A DNA stretch of 64,000 nt, taken from contig CANCXX010000008.1 of the NCBI GenBank assembly GCA_947381965.1, positions 52,699-116,698 on the forward strand, written 5' to 3'. Numbering within the stretch: the first letter of the stretch is position 1; each line of letters begins with the position of its first letter. The stretch is from an uncultured bacterium (GTDB lineage Bacteria; Bacillota; Clostridia; Lachnospirales; Lachnospiraceae). The notes below the pieces were generated by a model. That model saw only the letters and a list, made by a program, of their open reading frames with translations, made no database searches and was not told the DNA's origin. Below are positions 53,962 through 63,963 of the stretch, piece after piece. The position numbers and the translations under genes are program-made.

Positions 53962-54044
53962 TAGTTAGCATGCAAAAAATTCAAAAAATATGTATAGAAT
54001 GTAATGGATTGGCAATACTATTATCAGAAAAGGAATTCGACAAC

Positions 54045-54143
54045 ATGAAAATGATAAAATTTGACAGCAAATTTCTACAATCTGACTCATATCAGGAAAG
54101 ATTATTTTCCCATAGACACAAGATTTTCTACAGCCTCTGTTAG
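54045..54143 (+). CDS. Possible 32-aa reading frame
   Basis: MKMIKFDSKFLQSDSYQER, with AAAAGGAATT upstream. Short and without recognised features; may be a fragment. Confidence 0.2.
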   Translation: MKMIKFDSKFLQSDSYQERLFSHRHKIFYSLC

Positions 54144-54153
54144 ATATTTATAT

Positions 54154-54795
54154 CTATTTCTGCTTTCCTGAATATTTTCCTATAAATCCGACCAAAGCAT
54201 ATTGTTTCTTTTTTATGGCAAACCTTTTGCTTCTTATACCAAGTGCAATAATCCCAATACTTAATATTATTGTCAAATGTATTGTCAGTATTCTGTATCC
54301 TCCCAATACCAACATTCCAACCACTAATGCCATAGCCAGATTTCTATACATTGTTGACGCTGACGCGTAATTATGTATTCTGTTATATTGGGAATCCATT
54401 TGTATATCAAAATATAAGGCCGCCATATAAAAATTACGATCATCTTTATTTTTTAATTTCTCTAATATTTCTTTTTTATTTTCTTGCAAATAATTTGACA
54501 ATGCACTGGCTATTTGTTTATCCCTAGTTCCCCCATCTTTATCTTCCCCATTTCTTTTATATTTATTTACCTGTCTTACGATATGCCCACTGACCTCTGA
54601 CAGTATAAGTCCTTCTACGTAACTGAAAATAAAAAAACCAAACCAAAACAGTGTGGATTTATCGCCTTGCATTTTTTCATGTAACGCATATATCTCTTCG
54701 TGCATTGCATATCCAATTATCACATTCAGAACACATCCCGGTAGAAGGTATCCAAACAAATCATACAGCGTAATTTTCTCCAATATACTACTCAT
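54154..54795 (-). CDS. Membrane protein of the RADAR operon
   Basis: 213 aa. Starts MSSILEKITLYDLFGYLLPG. Membrane segments at about 15-30, 48-66, and a pair at about 150-190; a charged helical part (about 75-130) lies between. RADAR loci often carry a membrane accessory protein (SLATT or Csx27-like). This gene is downstream of rdrB on the same strand and fits that place, but the family match is inference. It could anchor the assembly or disturb the membrane after activation. Confidence 0.6.
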   Translation of the reverse strand: MSSILEKITLYDLFGYLLPGCVLNVIIGYAMHEEIYALHEKMQGDKSTLFWFGFFIFSYVEGLILSEVSGHIVRQVNKYKRNGEDKDGGTRDKQIASALSNYLQENKKEILEKLKNKDDRNFYMAALYFDIQMDSQYNRIHNYASASTMYRNLAMALVVGMLVLGGYRILTIHLTIILSIGIIALGIRSKRFAIKKKQYALVGFIGKYSGKQK

Positions 54796-54946
54796 TTTTT
54801 CTGTATAGTGCTTTTATAAAAACACTATATTTCCTTTCCTCTTAATGTATACTTTACTTCAATATATTCTGGCAGTATAAACTATACAATCCATCATACT
54901 CTTTCCTTTTCAAATAAATCAGAGTATATCTGACCACTCATATCTG

Positions 54947-57487
54947 TTATTTCTCCCTGAATGCCTGTAAATTTCCCATTTCTCTGATATTGTCAATCCA
55001 TTGGTAAACCATCTGTCTGTTATATATATTATTTCCCTTTTCATCCTTTACCTTTTCAAGTGCGCAGGCCATCAAAGCATATTCATTCTCCAGTGAAGTA
55101 TGAAATACTCCTTTATCGTCGGTGTTTATGGAAACATTAATCTGGGAACAGGCCTCTAATTTCTCTCTGTCCCAAGTTAAATCTTTGTTATACATCTGCA
55201 CAATTGGATGTTCTTCATAACCATTAATTGTGCTAATAGCCAGATTAGAAGATGGGTTTGTTTCAATACATATCCCTTTCATTGCAAACCACTTTTGCAT
55301 TACCTTTTGCACCGCCACAACAGCCTCTACATATGTTGGAGAAATAAAAATCTGTTCACTTCTCTGGCCTTTTCTCCTCACCATCTCGTCATAATGATAC
55401 ATATAATATAATTGGCTTACCTCCTCTCGCTCCCGATTTTCAAATTCTTCAGGATATTTCCGGTTTACAATCCACTCTCTGCAATATATTTCATTCTTAT
55501 CAAATCGTTTCGTCACATATAGCTCTGGATCATCCCCTCTAAGCTTCCATGCCTCATAATATGTATGAATATTTGTCTGTATATGTTCTTTGCTTTGAGA
55601 ACTTGAGTATATTAAAGAAAAATAATAGTCGAACTTCTTTAAAATCTCATCCCGCAATATATCAAATCCATTAATTTCATACTCCCGAAGCTTATGATAC
55701 AACCATACAATATTATCAAGATAATCCTGTTGCGTAATTAATATTGTATTGTGCTTAAACTGATACCACTTTTTCACATCAATTCCCAGCACAGTGCCAT
55801 GGCCAATCCTGTCCCCACACTTAAGATTCAAGAAACGTACAGCTTCATCAACAGCCCGTAATCCATCAACAATATCAAGAAAATCTTCTCCCACATGATA
55901 GGTCATTCTCAACTGTTTTACAGATTCTGCACCTATAGTTTCCTCTGGAAAATGTTCTGTCAAAAAACGAAAAATAACCGCAAAGACTTCCGGCCTGCAT
56001 CCAATTTCCTGAGAACACGCATCAATTCCCAACACTCTGGATGCCGCCTGACGATAAGACTCCCTGAATCTGGCGATACCATTTGCCTGTTTCACTAAAT
56101 CACATCTCTTTTTATAATGCCTGCAATAACGCCCTTCAAAACTTTTCTTCTTTGCATCTGCATCTTCACATTTAGTAAAATGAAAAACAAAATAATATGC
56201 TGACTGCGGAAATCGAGTTCCTCTCTTTGTGTTTTGTATTACACTCTCAATATCATTAATTCTTTTAACATTTTCTTCTGCACTCTTTCCGGGAGTTATT
56301 CTTATCTCCAGGGATTTTATGTTCCCGTTCTCCACACTCCCATATACTGCACTTTCTATCATTTTATCATAATTACGATAAACGCCCTTACGGTCATTAT
56401 ATATAGAAAAATTTTCAAATCCTACCGTGTCATTCGTCTGAATCAGTTCCACGCGTATATTCTGTTTAATAACCAGATAAGCATAAAACCACTGACAATA
56501 AATTTCTGGAATTTTATTTAATAATTCGTCTTTCAACATCTGATACATCAACCATCGCTCACCTGAAACCCATAAATATTCAGCGTCCGTATTGTCTAAA
56601 ATCTCCGTTTTATAAAGGGCATAGTCCACTTCTTCTCTTCCGCTCTTAATAAATATCCACATTTTGATATAATCAATCCATTCCTGTATATCCTGTATAT
56701 ATGCTTCTGTCTCAATCCCACCTGACAGTATTTCCTTTATCCAGCACAGTTCATTGTCTTTTAATGGCCCCTCTATATAATATCTAATAAAACATGCTCT
56801 AAGAAGGGCAGCCTTTAAAACTCTGACAGCAAAGGAATCCTCCAAATAATTTACAGAATAATGCTCCCTTGTCATCCGCTGTTTTTCTCTGAACTCCTTA
56901 TCAAGGCGTACTAGCATATTTCCCTGTCCCGCCCGATTCATAAGTTCAATCCAGATCAAATGAAATGAAGCAGCAGATCCATATAGATGAAAATGATTTT
57001 CTGAAATACCTTTTTCCAAAATACGCCGTAGCTGAACATTATTATGCTGGACAGTAACATTCCACGCAAAATCCTTTTGCATATATCGGCATCTTTTATA
57101 TCTCATAGCCAGATAAGCACACACAAGTAAATCTTCCTCAATATATTTGGTCATCTCTCTAAATCTTAGCAGATTTCCATAAATACACACTGGCTTATTA
57201 TTTTCCACTGTCAATAACTGCTCGGATAATTCTTCCAAAGCAGCAAATACATTTAACCCACTGCGATTCTTCATTGCCGCAAAAGAATGTCCCTCCTTAT
57301 TCAGACTTTCTTCAATGTAACGATAAAGCATGGTATTTTCTGTATCACTATTTCTGACAATATATGCTTTTGATAGCTGGGCAAATTCTATTGATGAAAT
57401 TTGCTTATATTCTATGTCACCATTTAAAATAGACTGTACCCCTACTGCATTATAGTACATCTGTACTATATAATCTAAATTATACAC
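54947..57487 (-). CDS. rdrB: RdrB adenosine deaminase of a RADAR system
   Basis: 846 aa, in the RdrB size class. The adenosine deaminase active site is complete but spread over a large protein: HFH (His165, His167) in SENHFHLYGSA, HVGED (His531, Glu534), RIGHG (560-564), NPSSN (744-748) and SINTDD (Asp790, Asp791). RdrB forms large shells and, with RdrA, deaminates adenosine in RNA or nucleotides on phage infection. The protein upstream is the matching ATPase, 32 bases away. Ordinary metabolic adenosine deaminases are less than half this length. Confidence 0.85.
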   Translation of the reverse strand: MYNLDYIVQMYYNAVGVQSILNGDIEYKQISSIEFAQLSKAYIVRNSDTENTMLYRYIEESLNKEGHSFAAMKNRSGLNVFAALEELSEQLLTVENNKPVCIYGNLLRFREMTKYIEEDLLVCAYLAMRYKRCRYMQKDFAWNVTVQHNNVQLRRILEKGISENHFHLYGSAASFHLIWIELMNRAGQGNMLVRLDKEFREKQRMTREHYSVNYLEDSFAVRVLKAALLRACFIRYYIEGPLKDNELCWIKEILSGGIETEAYIQDIQEWIDYIKMWIFIKSGREEVDYALYKTEILDNTDAEYLWVSGERWLMYQMLKDELLNKIPEIYCQWFYAYLVIKQNIRVELIQTNDTVGFENFSIYNDRKGVYRNYDKMIESAVYGSVENGNIKSLEIRITPGKSAEENVKRINDIESVIQNTKRGTRFPQSAYYFVFHFTKCEDADAKKKSFEGRYCRHYKKRCDLVKQANGIARFRESYRQAASRVLGIDACSQEIGCRPEVFAVIFRFLTEHFPEETIGAESVKQLRMTYHVGEDFLDIVDGLRAVDEAVRFLNLKCGDRIGHGTVLGIDVKKWYQFKHNTILITQQDYLDNIVWLYHKLREYEINGFDILRDEILKKFDYYFSLIYSSSQSKEHIQTNIHTYYEAWKLRGDDPELYVTKRFDKNEIYCREWIVNRKYPEEFENREREEVSQLYYMYHYDEMVRRKGQRSEQIFISPTYVEAVVAVQKVMQKWFAMKGICIETNPSSNLAISTINGYEEHPIVQMYNKDLTWDREKLEACSQINVSINTDDKGVFHTSLENEYALMACALEKVKDEKGNNIYNRQMVYQWIDNIREMGNLQAFREK

Positions 57488-57519
57488 CGTATATCTTTAT
57501 CCCCTTTTACAAAATGTTA

Positions 57520-60063
57520 TTATATATTTTGGTCATTAAGATCAAACTTATCTTTATCAGGTTCAAGCTCCTGAAGAGATTCATAAAGTATTTTCTGAAA
57601 TAAGTCTCCATCAAGTTTCGTATCCTGTACTACTCCCATATAATTAAACCCTACTGCCTGAATAAATGGACACTCTGCAAAATCCTTATACATTGTTGTC
57701 CTGTCGTCATCTCCAGGTCCTTTTCCTTGGTTATAGTAGTCATCTTCCATTTTTAATTCAAATGCTATATATCCATAAAAAGTTTTAAAATAGTTAAAAA
57801 TCTCCTCATCCTTTATAGAATAATCTGCTCTCGCTTTTCTTCTAACCCTTTTTATTATATTATATGTCATGTCTAAGTTGTAAAAAGGGAAAAATACTTT
57901 ATACTGATCCTGAGAAACTTCCCAGGTATACCAAATAGAATTTTTATTAATCTTCTCCCTGATATCATTTTCCCAATCACCGCAATCAAGAAACTTCTTA
58001 TCAACCTGATATTCTTTCAAGCATAAAATGACAGCATCTGTCAGGCTTTGTTTTATCTGCACTCTATACTCTGGCTTTTTAGCATCTATAAGCTCCCTCC
58101 CAATAAAACCTAAAATATCAAAATCAATGTTTTCCATCTTACTTTTTATCGAAACTGTAATTTCTCCTGATTCCTCATCAATAAGCTTAATCTCCCATTT
58201 AGGTCTCATTGCCTTCTTTTCGCTATCTTTACAATTCGAAATCAATAACGAAAAACATTCCAAACATTGTACAGCCTTCATCAGTGTATTAATGAGCAAA
58301 TCATATTTATTTCTTATATTCTTATCAGTATAAGAATGAACAATATTAAAGTTTTTATAATCTCCATTCTGTATATATCCCATTTTATATTTTCTTATAA
58401 CTATTCTTAATATACTTTCTCCCATTGGCATATTCTCTCCCAGCCACTCGTTTCCAAATGTATGCCCTAAAAGTTTTTTCAGACGTCCAAAAGATTTTTC
58501 TCTTTCCCCATCACTATACCGATAACTGTAATACTCTCTAACCATTTGTGATGTAAAAGATGCTAACAAACAATGAGCCATCACCTTGTCATAATAATTC
58601 ACTCTCCCTAAAGAATATATTTCCTTCAGCAAATCACAGTAACAATAGTATTCATCCTCAGCCTCATCACGTATCTTATTCTGTCTTTTCCCCTGTTCAT
58701 TATCTTCCTTCATCCAATTTTTCAAAAAGTTTACTGCATATTCTCCTCTTCTTTCTATATTCCGCCCCACAATCAGATTAAAATATTCAAGCTGATATTT
58801 ATCAAGCACCTGTACCGCCATACGAACATTAATATCGTTGTTAAACATTTCAAAATTTTCATCATATAAATCCATAAAAGAATTTGTCTGCATACTGGAA
58901 TACATTTGCTGTAATGAATACAGAGAATTTAAAAAATCATTATAACTTACTAATTTTCGTACAGTCTCCGGCAGACAAAAATGTTTTTTTAACCCCAATG
59001 CATCATAATAAATTCCTGTTTTTTCTGCAATTTTATATAAAAGAAATTTTTTAATCTCCTTTTCCTTCTCATTATTTTCGTATACCCTCGCATCTTTTAA
59101 AAGCTTTTTCCCGTCAGGAATGTAAATTCGATTGGAAAGTGGAAATACTTTTAGCAGATAATCATTACATAATTTTGATGCTTTATCACTGATAAACTGC
59201 AGCTCTACTGTTTTTTGGGGGGTAAGTTCATTTAAAAAATATCTTTCACAATTCAGTCGCATCTGTTCATAATCCATTGCCACTAAAATGATAACCTTTG
59301 GATTAGTCAGATACTTAAATAACTGTTCTAACATAGCATAACTTTTTTCTATATTCAAATCTAAGTCATCAACCGATATAACAAGAAAAAAATTTTTTTT
59401 TCTTTCATCCATGTTGTTAAACATAAGTGCCAGAAAATTACTTACAAGCTTATCAAATGCCTTCCTTGCTTTTAAACTGCTGGAAACGCTTTTTAATTTT
59501 GCTGCCACCGATTCCCCAAGAAACTCCTTTTTTTCATCTGTGCGTATATAATTTTTATATACTTCATCAAATTCACATATTATATCCTTCTTTACTTCCT
59601 CATATTGGGCCAAAGGGGTTCTTCTGGCTTTTTTTTCAAATGCACGGTACATATCAGACCAAATAAGTTCAATCAGACTTTCGTCCGATTCCAGAAGTGA
59701 AGCATCAATAACTGGTAAAACATAAAATCTACAATTATCTTCTTTTTTATTTCTGTCTAAAAACAATTCCCACGCCTCTGCATATTTACATAAAATCTTA
59801 TTAAATTCATTTAATGCAGTTGTTTTCCCAATTCCCCGTGGTCCTATAAAGGCAAAAATATTACTTTTATCCAGATACTTAAATTCTGAATTTTGTCTCC
59901 CTTCCGTCTTCGAAATGTCCTCTATGCTGTCCAAAATACTGTTAAAGGCTTCTTTATAGCAGTTTCTGTATAGCGGAAATTCTATTCCCAGCTTTTTGTC
60001 ATCCTCTGTCTGCTCCTTATCTCCCAAAAAAATCTTTAGCCTTCCTTTGCTTTCTCTACTCAT
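57520..60063 (-). CDS. rdrA: RdrA ATPase of a RADAR system
   Basis: 847 aa. P-loop NTPase with Walker A GPRGIGKTTAL (about 74-84) and Walker B FFLVISVDDLD (about 225-235), then a long helical C-terminus without other known domains. The size and the pairing with an 846-aa deaminase match RdrA, which oligomerises and recruits RdrB. A KAP-type or other AAA+ ATPase would be the alternative reading of the N-terminus alone. Confidence 0.82.
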   Translation of the reverse strand: MSRESKGRLKIFLGDKEQTEDDKKLGIEFPLYRNCYKEAFNSILDSIEDISKTEGRQNSEFKYLDKSNIFAFIGPRGIGKTTALNEFNKILCKYAEAWELFLDRNKKEDNCRFYVLPVIDASLLESDESLIELIWSDMYRAFEKKARRTPLAQYEEVKKDIICEFDEVYKNYIRTDEKKEFLGESVAAKLKSVSSSLKARKAFDKLVSNFLALMFNNMDERKKNFFLVISVDDLDLNIEKSYAMLEQLFKYLTNPKVIILVAMDYEQMRLNCERYFLNELTPQKTVELQFISDKASKLCNDYLLKVFPLSNRIYIPDGKKLLKDARVYENNEKEKEIKKFLLYKIAEKTGIYYDALGLKKHFCLPETVRKLVSYNDFLNSLYSLQQMYSSMQTNSFMDLYDENFEMFNNDINVRMAVQVLDKYQLEYFNLIVGRNIERRGEYAVNFLKNWMKEDNEQGKRQNKIRDEAEDEYYCYCDLLKEIYSLGRVNYYDKVMAHCLLASFTSQMVREYYSYRYSDGEREKSFGRLKKLLGHTFGNEWLGENMPMGESILRIVIRKYKMGYIQNGDYKNFNIVHSYTDKNIRNKYDLLINTLMKAVQCLECFSLLISNCKDSEKKAMRPKWEIKLIDEESGEITVSIKSKMENIDFDILGFIGRELIDAKKPEYRVQIKQSLTDAVILCLKEYQVDKKFLDCGDWENDIREKINKNSIWYTWEVSQDQYKVFFPFYNLDMTYNIIKRVRRKARADYSIKDEEIFNYFKTFYGYIAFELKMEDDYYNQGKGPGDDDRTTMYKDFAECPFIQAVGFNYMGVVQDTKLDGDLFQKILYESLQELEPDKDKFDLNDQNI

Positions 60064-60128
60064 TTTTGCATTCCCCTTTACACTCTTTCGTATTTTTGTT
60101 ATTTTGATAAAAAAATGAGAGATAATAC

Positions 60129-61526
60129 TTAACTCTCATTTTCTTTCATCCGTTTCAAATATTCATTTGCCTTCTCCACTAACCCTATTCTGCGGAATGA
60201 CTCCTCCAGCAGTCGATGCAAGGTACTCAAATTCAGCCTTTTTTTCAGAATCTTTCTATAATCTGATGCTACATCACCATATAAAATCTTAAAATAACGA
60301 TTTTTATCAATGCTGTCATCTTGTATCATCTCCAGTGCTTTTTCGCCCAACTTTATCACCTTCGTATATTCTCTTTGCTGGTAATATATATAACACTGTT
60401 GATTATACACTTTAAATTCATACTCTATTTCTAAAGGATCTTTGAAATCTATTGCCGATTTTGTTTCCAGCCTTTCTATAATTTCGTCAAATAGCTCTAA
60501 AGCATTTTCATAGTCCTTTTCGTTTCTTGCAATAACAGCTAATTTAAAAAGATTCCTAAATTTTACTTTTTTCTTATTCGCTCTTGTATAGCACGTTTTC
60601 ATCTGCTCTTCAGTTCTGGTGTTCCTACTCCCATCTTCATATCTTCTTCCCATCCAATAATAGACAGGTGCTGAAAAACATTCATCATCAATCAAATCCA
60701 AAACTGATCGAAAAACTGCAAGTGCATCGTTCGCACGATTTTTAAAGGGTTCATAGCATATTCCATGCAAAACCCTTGCATTTACAAAATCCGGATATTC
60801 TTCACATAAGTTATAGCACTTCTCCGCCAGATCATTTATTGGAAAAGAAACTCTCTTTTCTTCATAGCTATTGGCCAGATTTACTTTTACTTCTGTCCAA
60901 AGTATGGCATACTTACAATATGAATCCATTTCTTCTTTATATTTCTTTTTTTCGTACAATTTATACAATTCTTTATGCGCATTTATGAAAGATACTTCGG
61001 CTTTTTCCACTGCTATAGAAGGTTTCTTTTGGAAATATTGAAGATTAATACTATGAAGTGCAATATGATTCTCCACATATATTTTTATTAAGCTATTAAA
61101 GTCAAAAATTTCCCTTTCAACTTTTTGAAAAATACATGTCAAAACAGCATTTAAAACACTTTCTAAGACTTCCACCTGTTTTTCTACTGACTCTCTCATT
61201 ACTGCTGAAATATCAGTCGCCTTATCATAATAAGAGGAAAAGTATATTGTATCAGGTGGAAGATTTTTTATCAGTTCTTTATATTCTTCTCTGTCTACAA
61301 TTTTAGACAGTAGACTATCATCATTTTCAGGCACTTCCATTTGTCCAACATAAATACACGCATCATATCTGGTATTTTTTTCAGCCCTTGTCCTGTCATT
61401 TGGTTTTTCAATTAAAATACCTTCGCACACAAAAATTCCAATAAAGCGAAAAAATTCGGATAGGAAAACATAATCTGCTCGACGCACTATGTTATGAATA
61501 ATTTTAATCGATTTAAATTTTCTCAT
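60129..61526 (-). CDS. TPR protein upstream of RADAR
   Basis: 465 aa. N-terminal mixed alpha/beta part (about 1-105, with RYDACIYVGQMEV and DTIYFSSYYD) followed by helical repeats of TPR character (about 250-460, with NARVLHGICYE, ALAVFRSVLDLI, ENALELFDEII and YTKVIKLGEKAL). Same strand as rdrA, 65 bases upstream, no terminator between them. I do not know this as a standard RADAR component. It may be a sensor that recognises infection or a regulator of the ATPase. Confidence 0.6.
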   Translation of the reverse strand: MRKFKSIKIIHNIVRRADYVFLSEFFRFIGIFVCEGILIEKPNDRTRAEKNTRYDACIYVGQMEVPENDDSLLSKIVDREEYKELIKNLPPDTIYFSSYYDKATDISAVMRESVEKQVEVLESVLNAVLTCIFQKVEREIFDFNSLIKIYVENHIALHSINLQYFQKKPSIAVEKAEVSFINAHKELYKLYEKKKYKEEMDSYCKYAILWTEVKVNLANSYEEKRVSFPINDLAEKCYNLCEEYPDFVNARVLHGICYEPFKNRANDALAVFRSVLDLIDDECFSAPVYYWMGRRYEDGSRNTRTEEQMKTCYTRANKKKVKFRNLFKLAVIARNEKDYENALELFDEIIERLETKSAIDFKDPLEIEYEFKVYNQQCYIYYQQREYTKVIKLGEKALEMIQDDSIDKNRYFKILYGDVASDYRKILKKRLNLSTLHRLLEESFRRIGLVEKANEYLKRMKENES

Positions 61527-61663
61527 TTTAAGAGGAGCCCCCTATTTACTTCTCACTATATAGAAACCCATAAATAAAAACATGCGTTCATTCTAAGTTT
61601 CCTTTGGCCCCTGTGTTCCTTTTCAACAGAATACTTCATGTTGATTCCCCCTTAAACCGCTTT

Positions 61664-61729
61664 AGTATAGAATATGCCGATATGTATATATTGAATACAT
61701 TTTACATTATTGTATATTCAAAATGTATT
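61664..61729 (-). promoter_or_regulatory. Control region of the RADAR operon
   Basis: A minus-strand TATACT (61664-61669) could be the -10, about 140 bases before the first start codon. Just upstream lies an inverted repeat AATACATTTT / AAAATGTATT (61694-61703, 61720-61729), a candidate operator. No regulator gene is near. Confidence 0.35.
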
Positions 61730-62240
61730 TCTATTTTTATTAGTTTTTCTTAAATTCAACAAATTACCACTTATAATATATTTATATCACAAAATCCATA
61801 AATGTCAATGATTTTTCATAAAATTTCGGATATTTTTGAAGAATCATCCTTTTTATATACAATTCCTTATATAGATACTTTATTTAAAAGTTACTTAGAA
61901 CAGCAATTTAATTTATGATCTGTTCAGCAGTATCTCAAGCAGATACCAGAGGATTTTTTCTCCGGCATATATAACCCATACACAACCGATACGATACAAT
62001 ACACAACAACCTTTTCACAATGGAACTAATTCGCACGCTGATGGATTTCGTTCGTTTACCTGTTCATTTGCAACCAAACCATAGAAGTTATCACGGATTC
62101 TGTATCGCTAAATTCTGCCTCAACAATTTTAAAATTCATCTTATGTAAAAGGCTTCAGGCTACCCAATATACCTACGGCTTGTACCGATAGCCACAAAAA
62201 TTATGGATAGAAACAGTCAGTCCAGTATAGTTTGGCAATT

Positions 62241-62650
62241 TCAAAGTCGAAATACACTCAAGAGTCTCCCAAAGTTAGATAGTGCTAATTTCTTTATATA
62301 ACAGAGGCGGCATTCACACCCAGTAAAATTATTGATGATTGATGAACCATTTTCTAAACAAGGGGCATGTGGGCAGTAAATTGTATGTAATTTTTTATTC
62401 CCCAGATTATACCGTAACAGCATCAATATCAAAAAGGGAACTTTCCGGCTTATATAGGCTCATAGCACACCTTGGGTTAAAATTGCATTTATCCACATCG
62501 ATGTCCGGAAGAGGTATACTCTCCCGAATATATGGAACACAGTTGGCTACTCCTGTTGGACAGGCAACCAAACAGGTTCCACAATTAATACAATTTTGAG
62601 GACTGATAATATATGCCCTGCTATCCTGACTGACTGATTGCTCCCGCAGG
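62241..62650 (-). pseudogene. Remains of a ferredoxin-type gene
   Basis: On the minus strand around 62500-62620 a 4Fe-4S motif NCINCGTCLVACPTG is readable in one frame and continues to IRESIPLPDIDVDKCNFNPRCA before a stop; other parts (MILMLLRYNLGNKK onward) lie in other frames. No intact gene. The flanking 61.75-62.24 kb and 62.65-62.90 kb hold no reading frame I can support. Confidence 0.4.
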
Positions 62651-62907
62651 ATACATCAACACAAACGCCACAGCTTACGTAAACGTCAGACCTCAATACC
62701 ATATTTTATCAAATTTACCAGGCTGTCACAGTTTTTATACAATATTGAAACTCTCCTTATCTAAAATTTCATATTCTTGTATTTTCCTAATTGTAGCACA
62801 CTTCCAAAATCATGGAAACAACAAGGTAAGTATACCGACAGGCGACAGAAAAAAATTATTATTCACAGAGCGTTACTTTTCACGGGGTTGGGAAATAAAA
62901 TAAACAG

Positions 62908-62950
62908 AACACTGTGGTTCGGATAATGGAACGGGCTACAGTGTTTTTTG
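62908..62950 (+). terminator. Terminator-like hairpin before the broken transposase
   Basis: AACACTGT / ACAGTGTT stem followed by TTTTTT. It would block read-in to the element. Confidence 0.55.
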
Positions 62951-63049
62951 TTTGAAATAGTGGTAAATTGTTTGAAATTAATATCACTATTCTATTGGCA
63001 TTATAATAGTGGCATTGTATAATGATATTATCACTAGGAGGGATGGAAA

Positions 63050-63963
63050 ATGGCATCTATCATAAAAAACTTAATAAACAGACTGGAGTTACCTATGTTT
63101 ACGAATCAGAATCTTACTGGGACAAAGAAAAAAGCAGCCACGCTCGAAAAGGAAACTGATCGGTAAGATTGACGAGCAAACAGGTGAAATTGTTCCAACG
63201 AGCGGAAGAAAAGGACGCAAAAAAGAAGAACTGACACAGATCCCAGAAACCGCCTGTACGGATGGAAGCGCTCTTAAAGTCCTCTGCATGGAGCAGGCCG
63301 ATAAGCTGCGCCGGAATGAAGAAGAAATATCCGAGCTGAAAAAGCAGATCATGGAACTTACGTTATCTGTCAGTGAATATAAAAGACGTCTTTTAAAGAT
63401 AGAAGAGCTTTCCCATCTCTGACACAAAAGCAAAACAGGAACGCATCATGAGAAAGGACCGTGAATGACCAGCAGTATTTTCTGACAACTTCATTATCAT
63501 ATCAGTTAAAAGTTGCCCGCCGGGAGCTTGCGGACTTCCGGTCAGGAGAAATCTACCGGAAACTGCGAGGGGATTATGAAGGGAGCATCCGGGAGCTGAA
63601 TCTTACGGTCAAAAAGCTGAAGAGCGGGATGCGTTTTCTTTCTCACGCACAGAGATCACAAAGCAGTGGACCGATGTTCTTGAGGATGTCCGAAAAGAAC
63701 AGGAAAAAGAAACCGAAAAAATGAAAAAGGCCATGGCTGAACTTTTAGATATCATCATAAGCCTGAAAAACCGAAATAAGGAATTGGAAGAAAAAAGGAA
63801 AAAGGCACTTTCCGATTATTATGAAACGGCGGTAAAGCTTGAGGAGGCACAGGGGCTTATCCTGAAACTTACGGCACAGGTGAACCATAATTATGAGAAC
63901 TCTTCCATGCCCTCGTCCAAATGCATCGGCCGCAAAAAGATTACAAATGAAGTGCTATACTAA
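63050..63963 (+). pseudogene. Frameshifted transposase (IS66-like N-terminal region)
   Basis: An RBS (AGGAGGGA) and ATG at 63050 open a frame that, once three frameshifts are corrected, reads MASIIKK-NKQTGVTYVYESESYWDKEKK, IGKIDEQTGEIVPTSGRKGRKKEE (to a stop near 63422), and then a second frame from 63461 (MNDQQYFLTTSLSYQL), ending in the coiled coil and NHNYENSSMPSS linker at 63963. The rest of the transposase is missing. All three shifts fall in runs of A. The ending is the kind that precedes the GQPGH region of IS66-type enzymes. The element is dead in this window. Confidence 0.7.

Noticed and set aside
53765-53968. 67-aa plus-strand reading frame
   Set aside because: It lies almost wholly inside MITE copy B and its flank, so it is a by-product of the repeat.
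54947-57487. Metabolic adenosine deaminase
   Set aside because: Length (846 aa) and the adjacent 847-aa ATPase fit RdrB; housekeeping enzymes are about 330-350 aa and stand alone.
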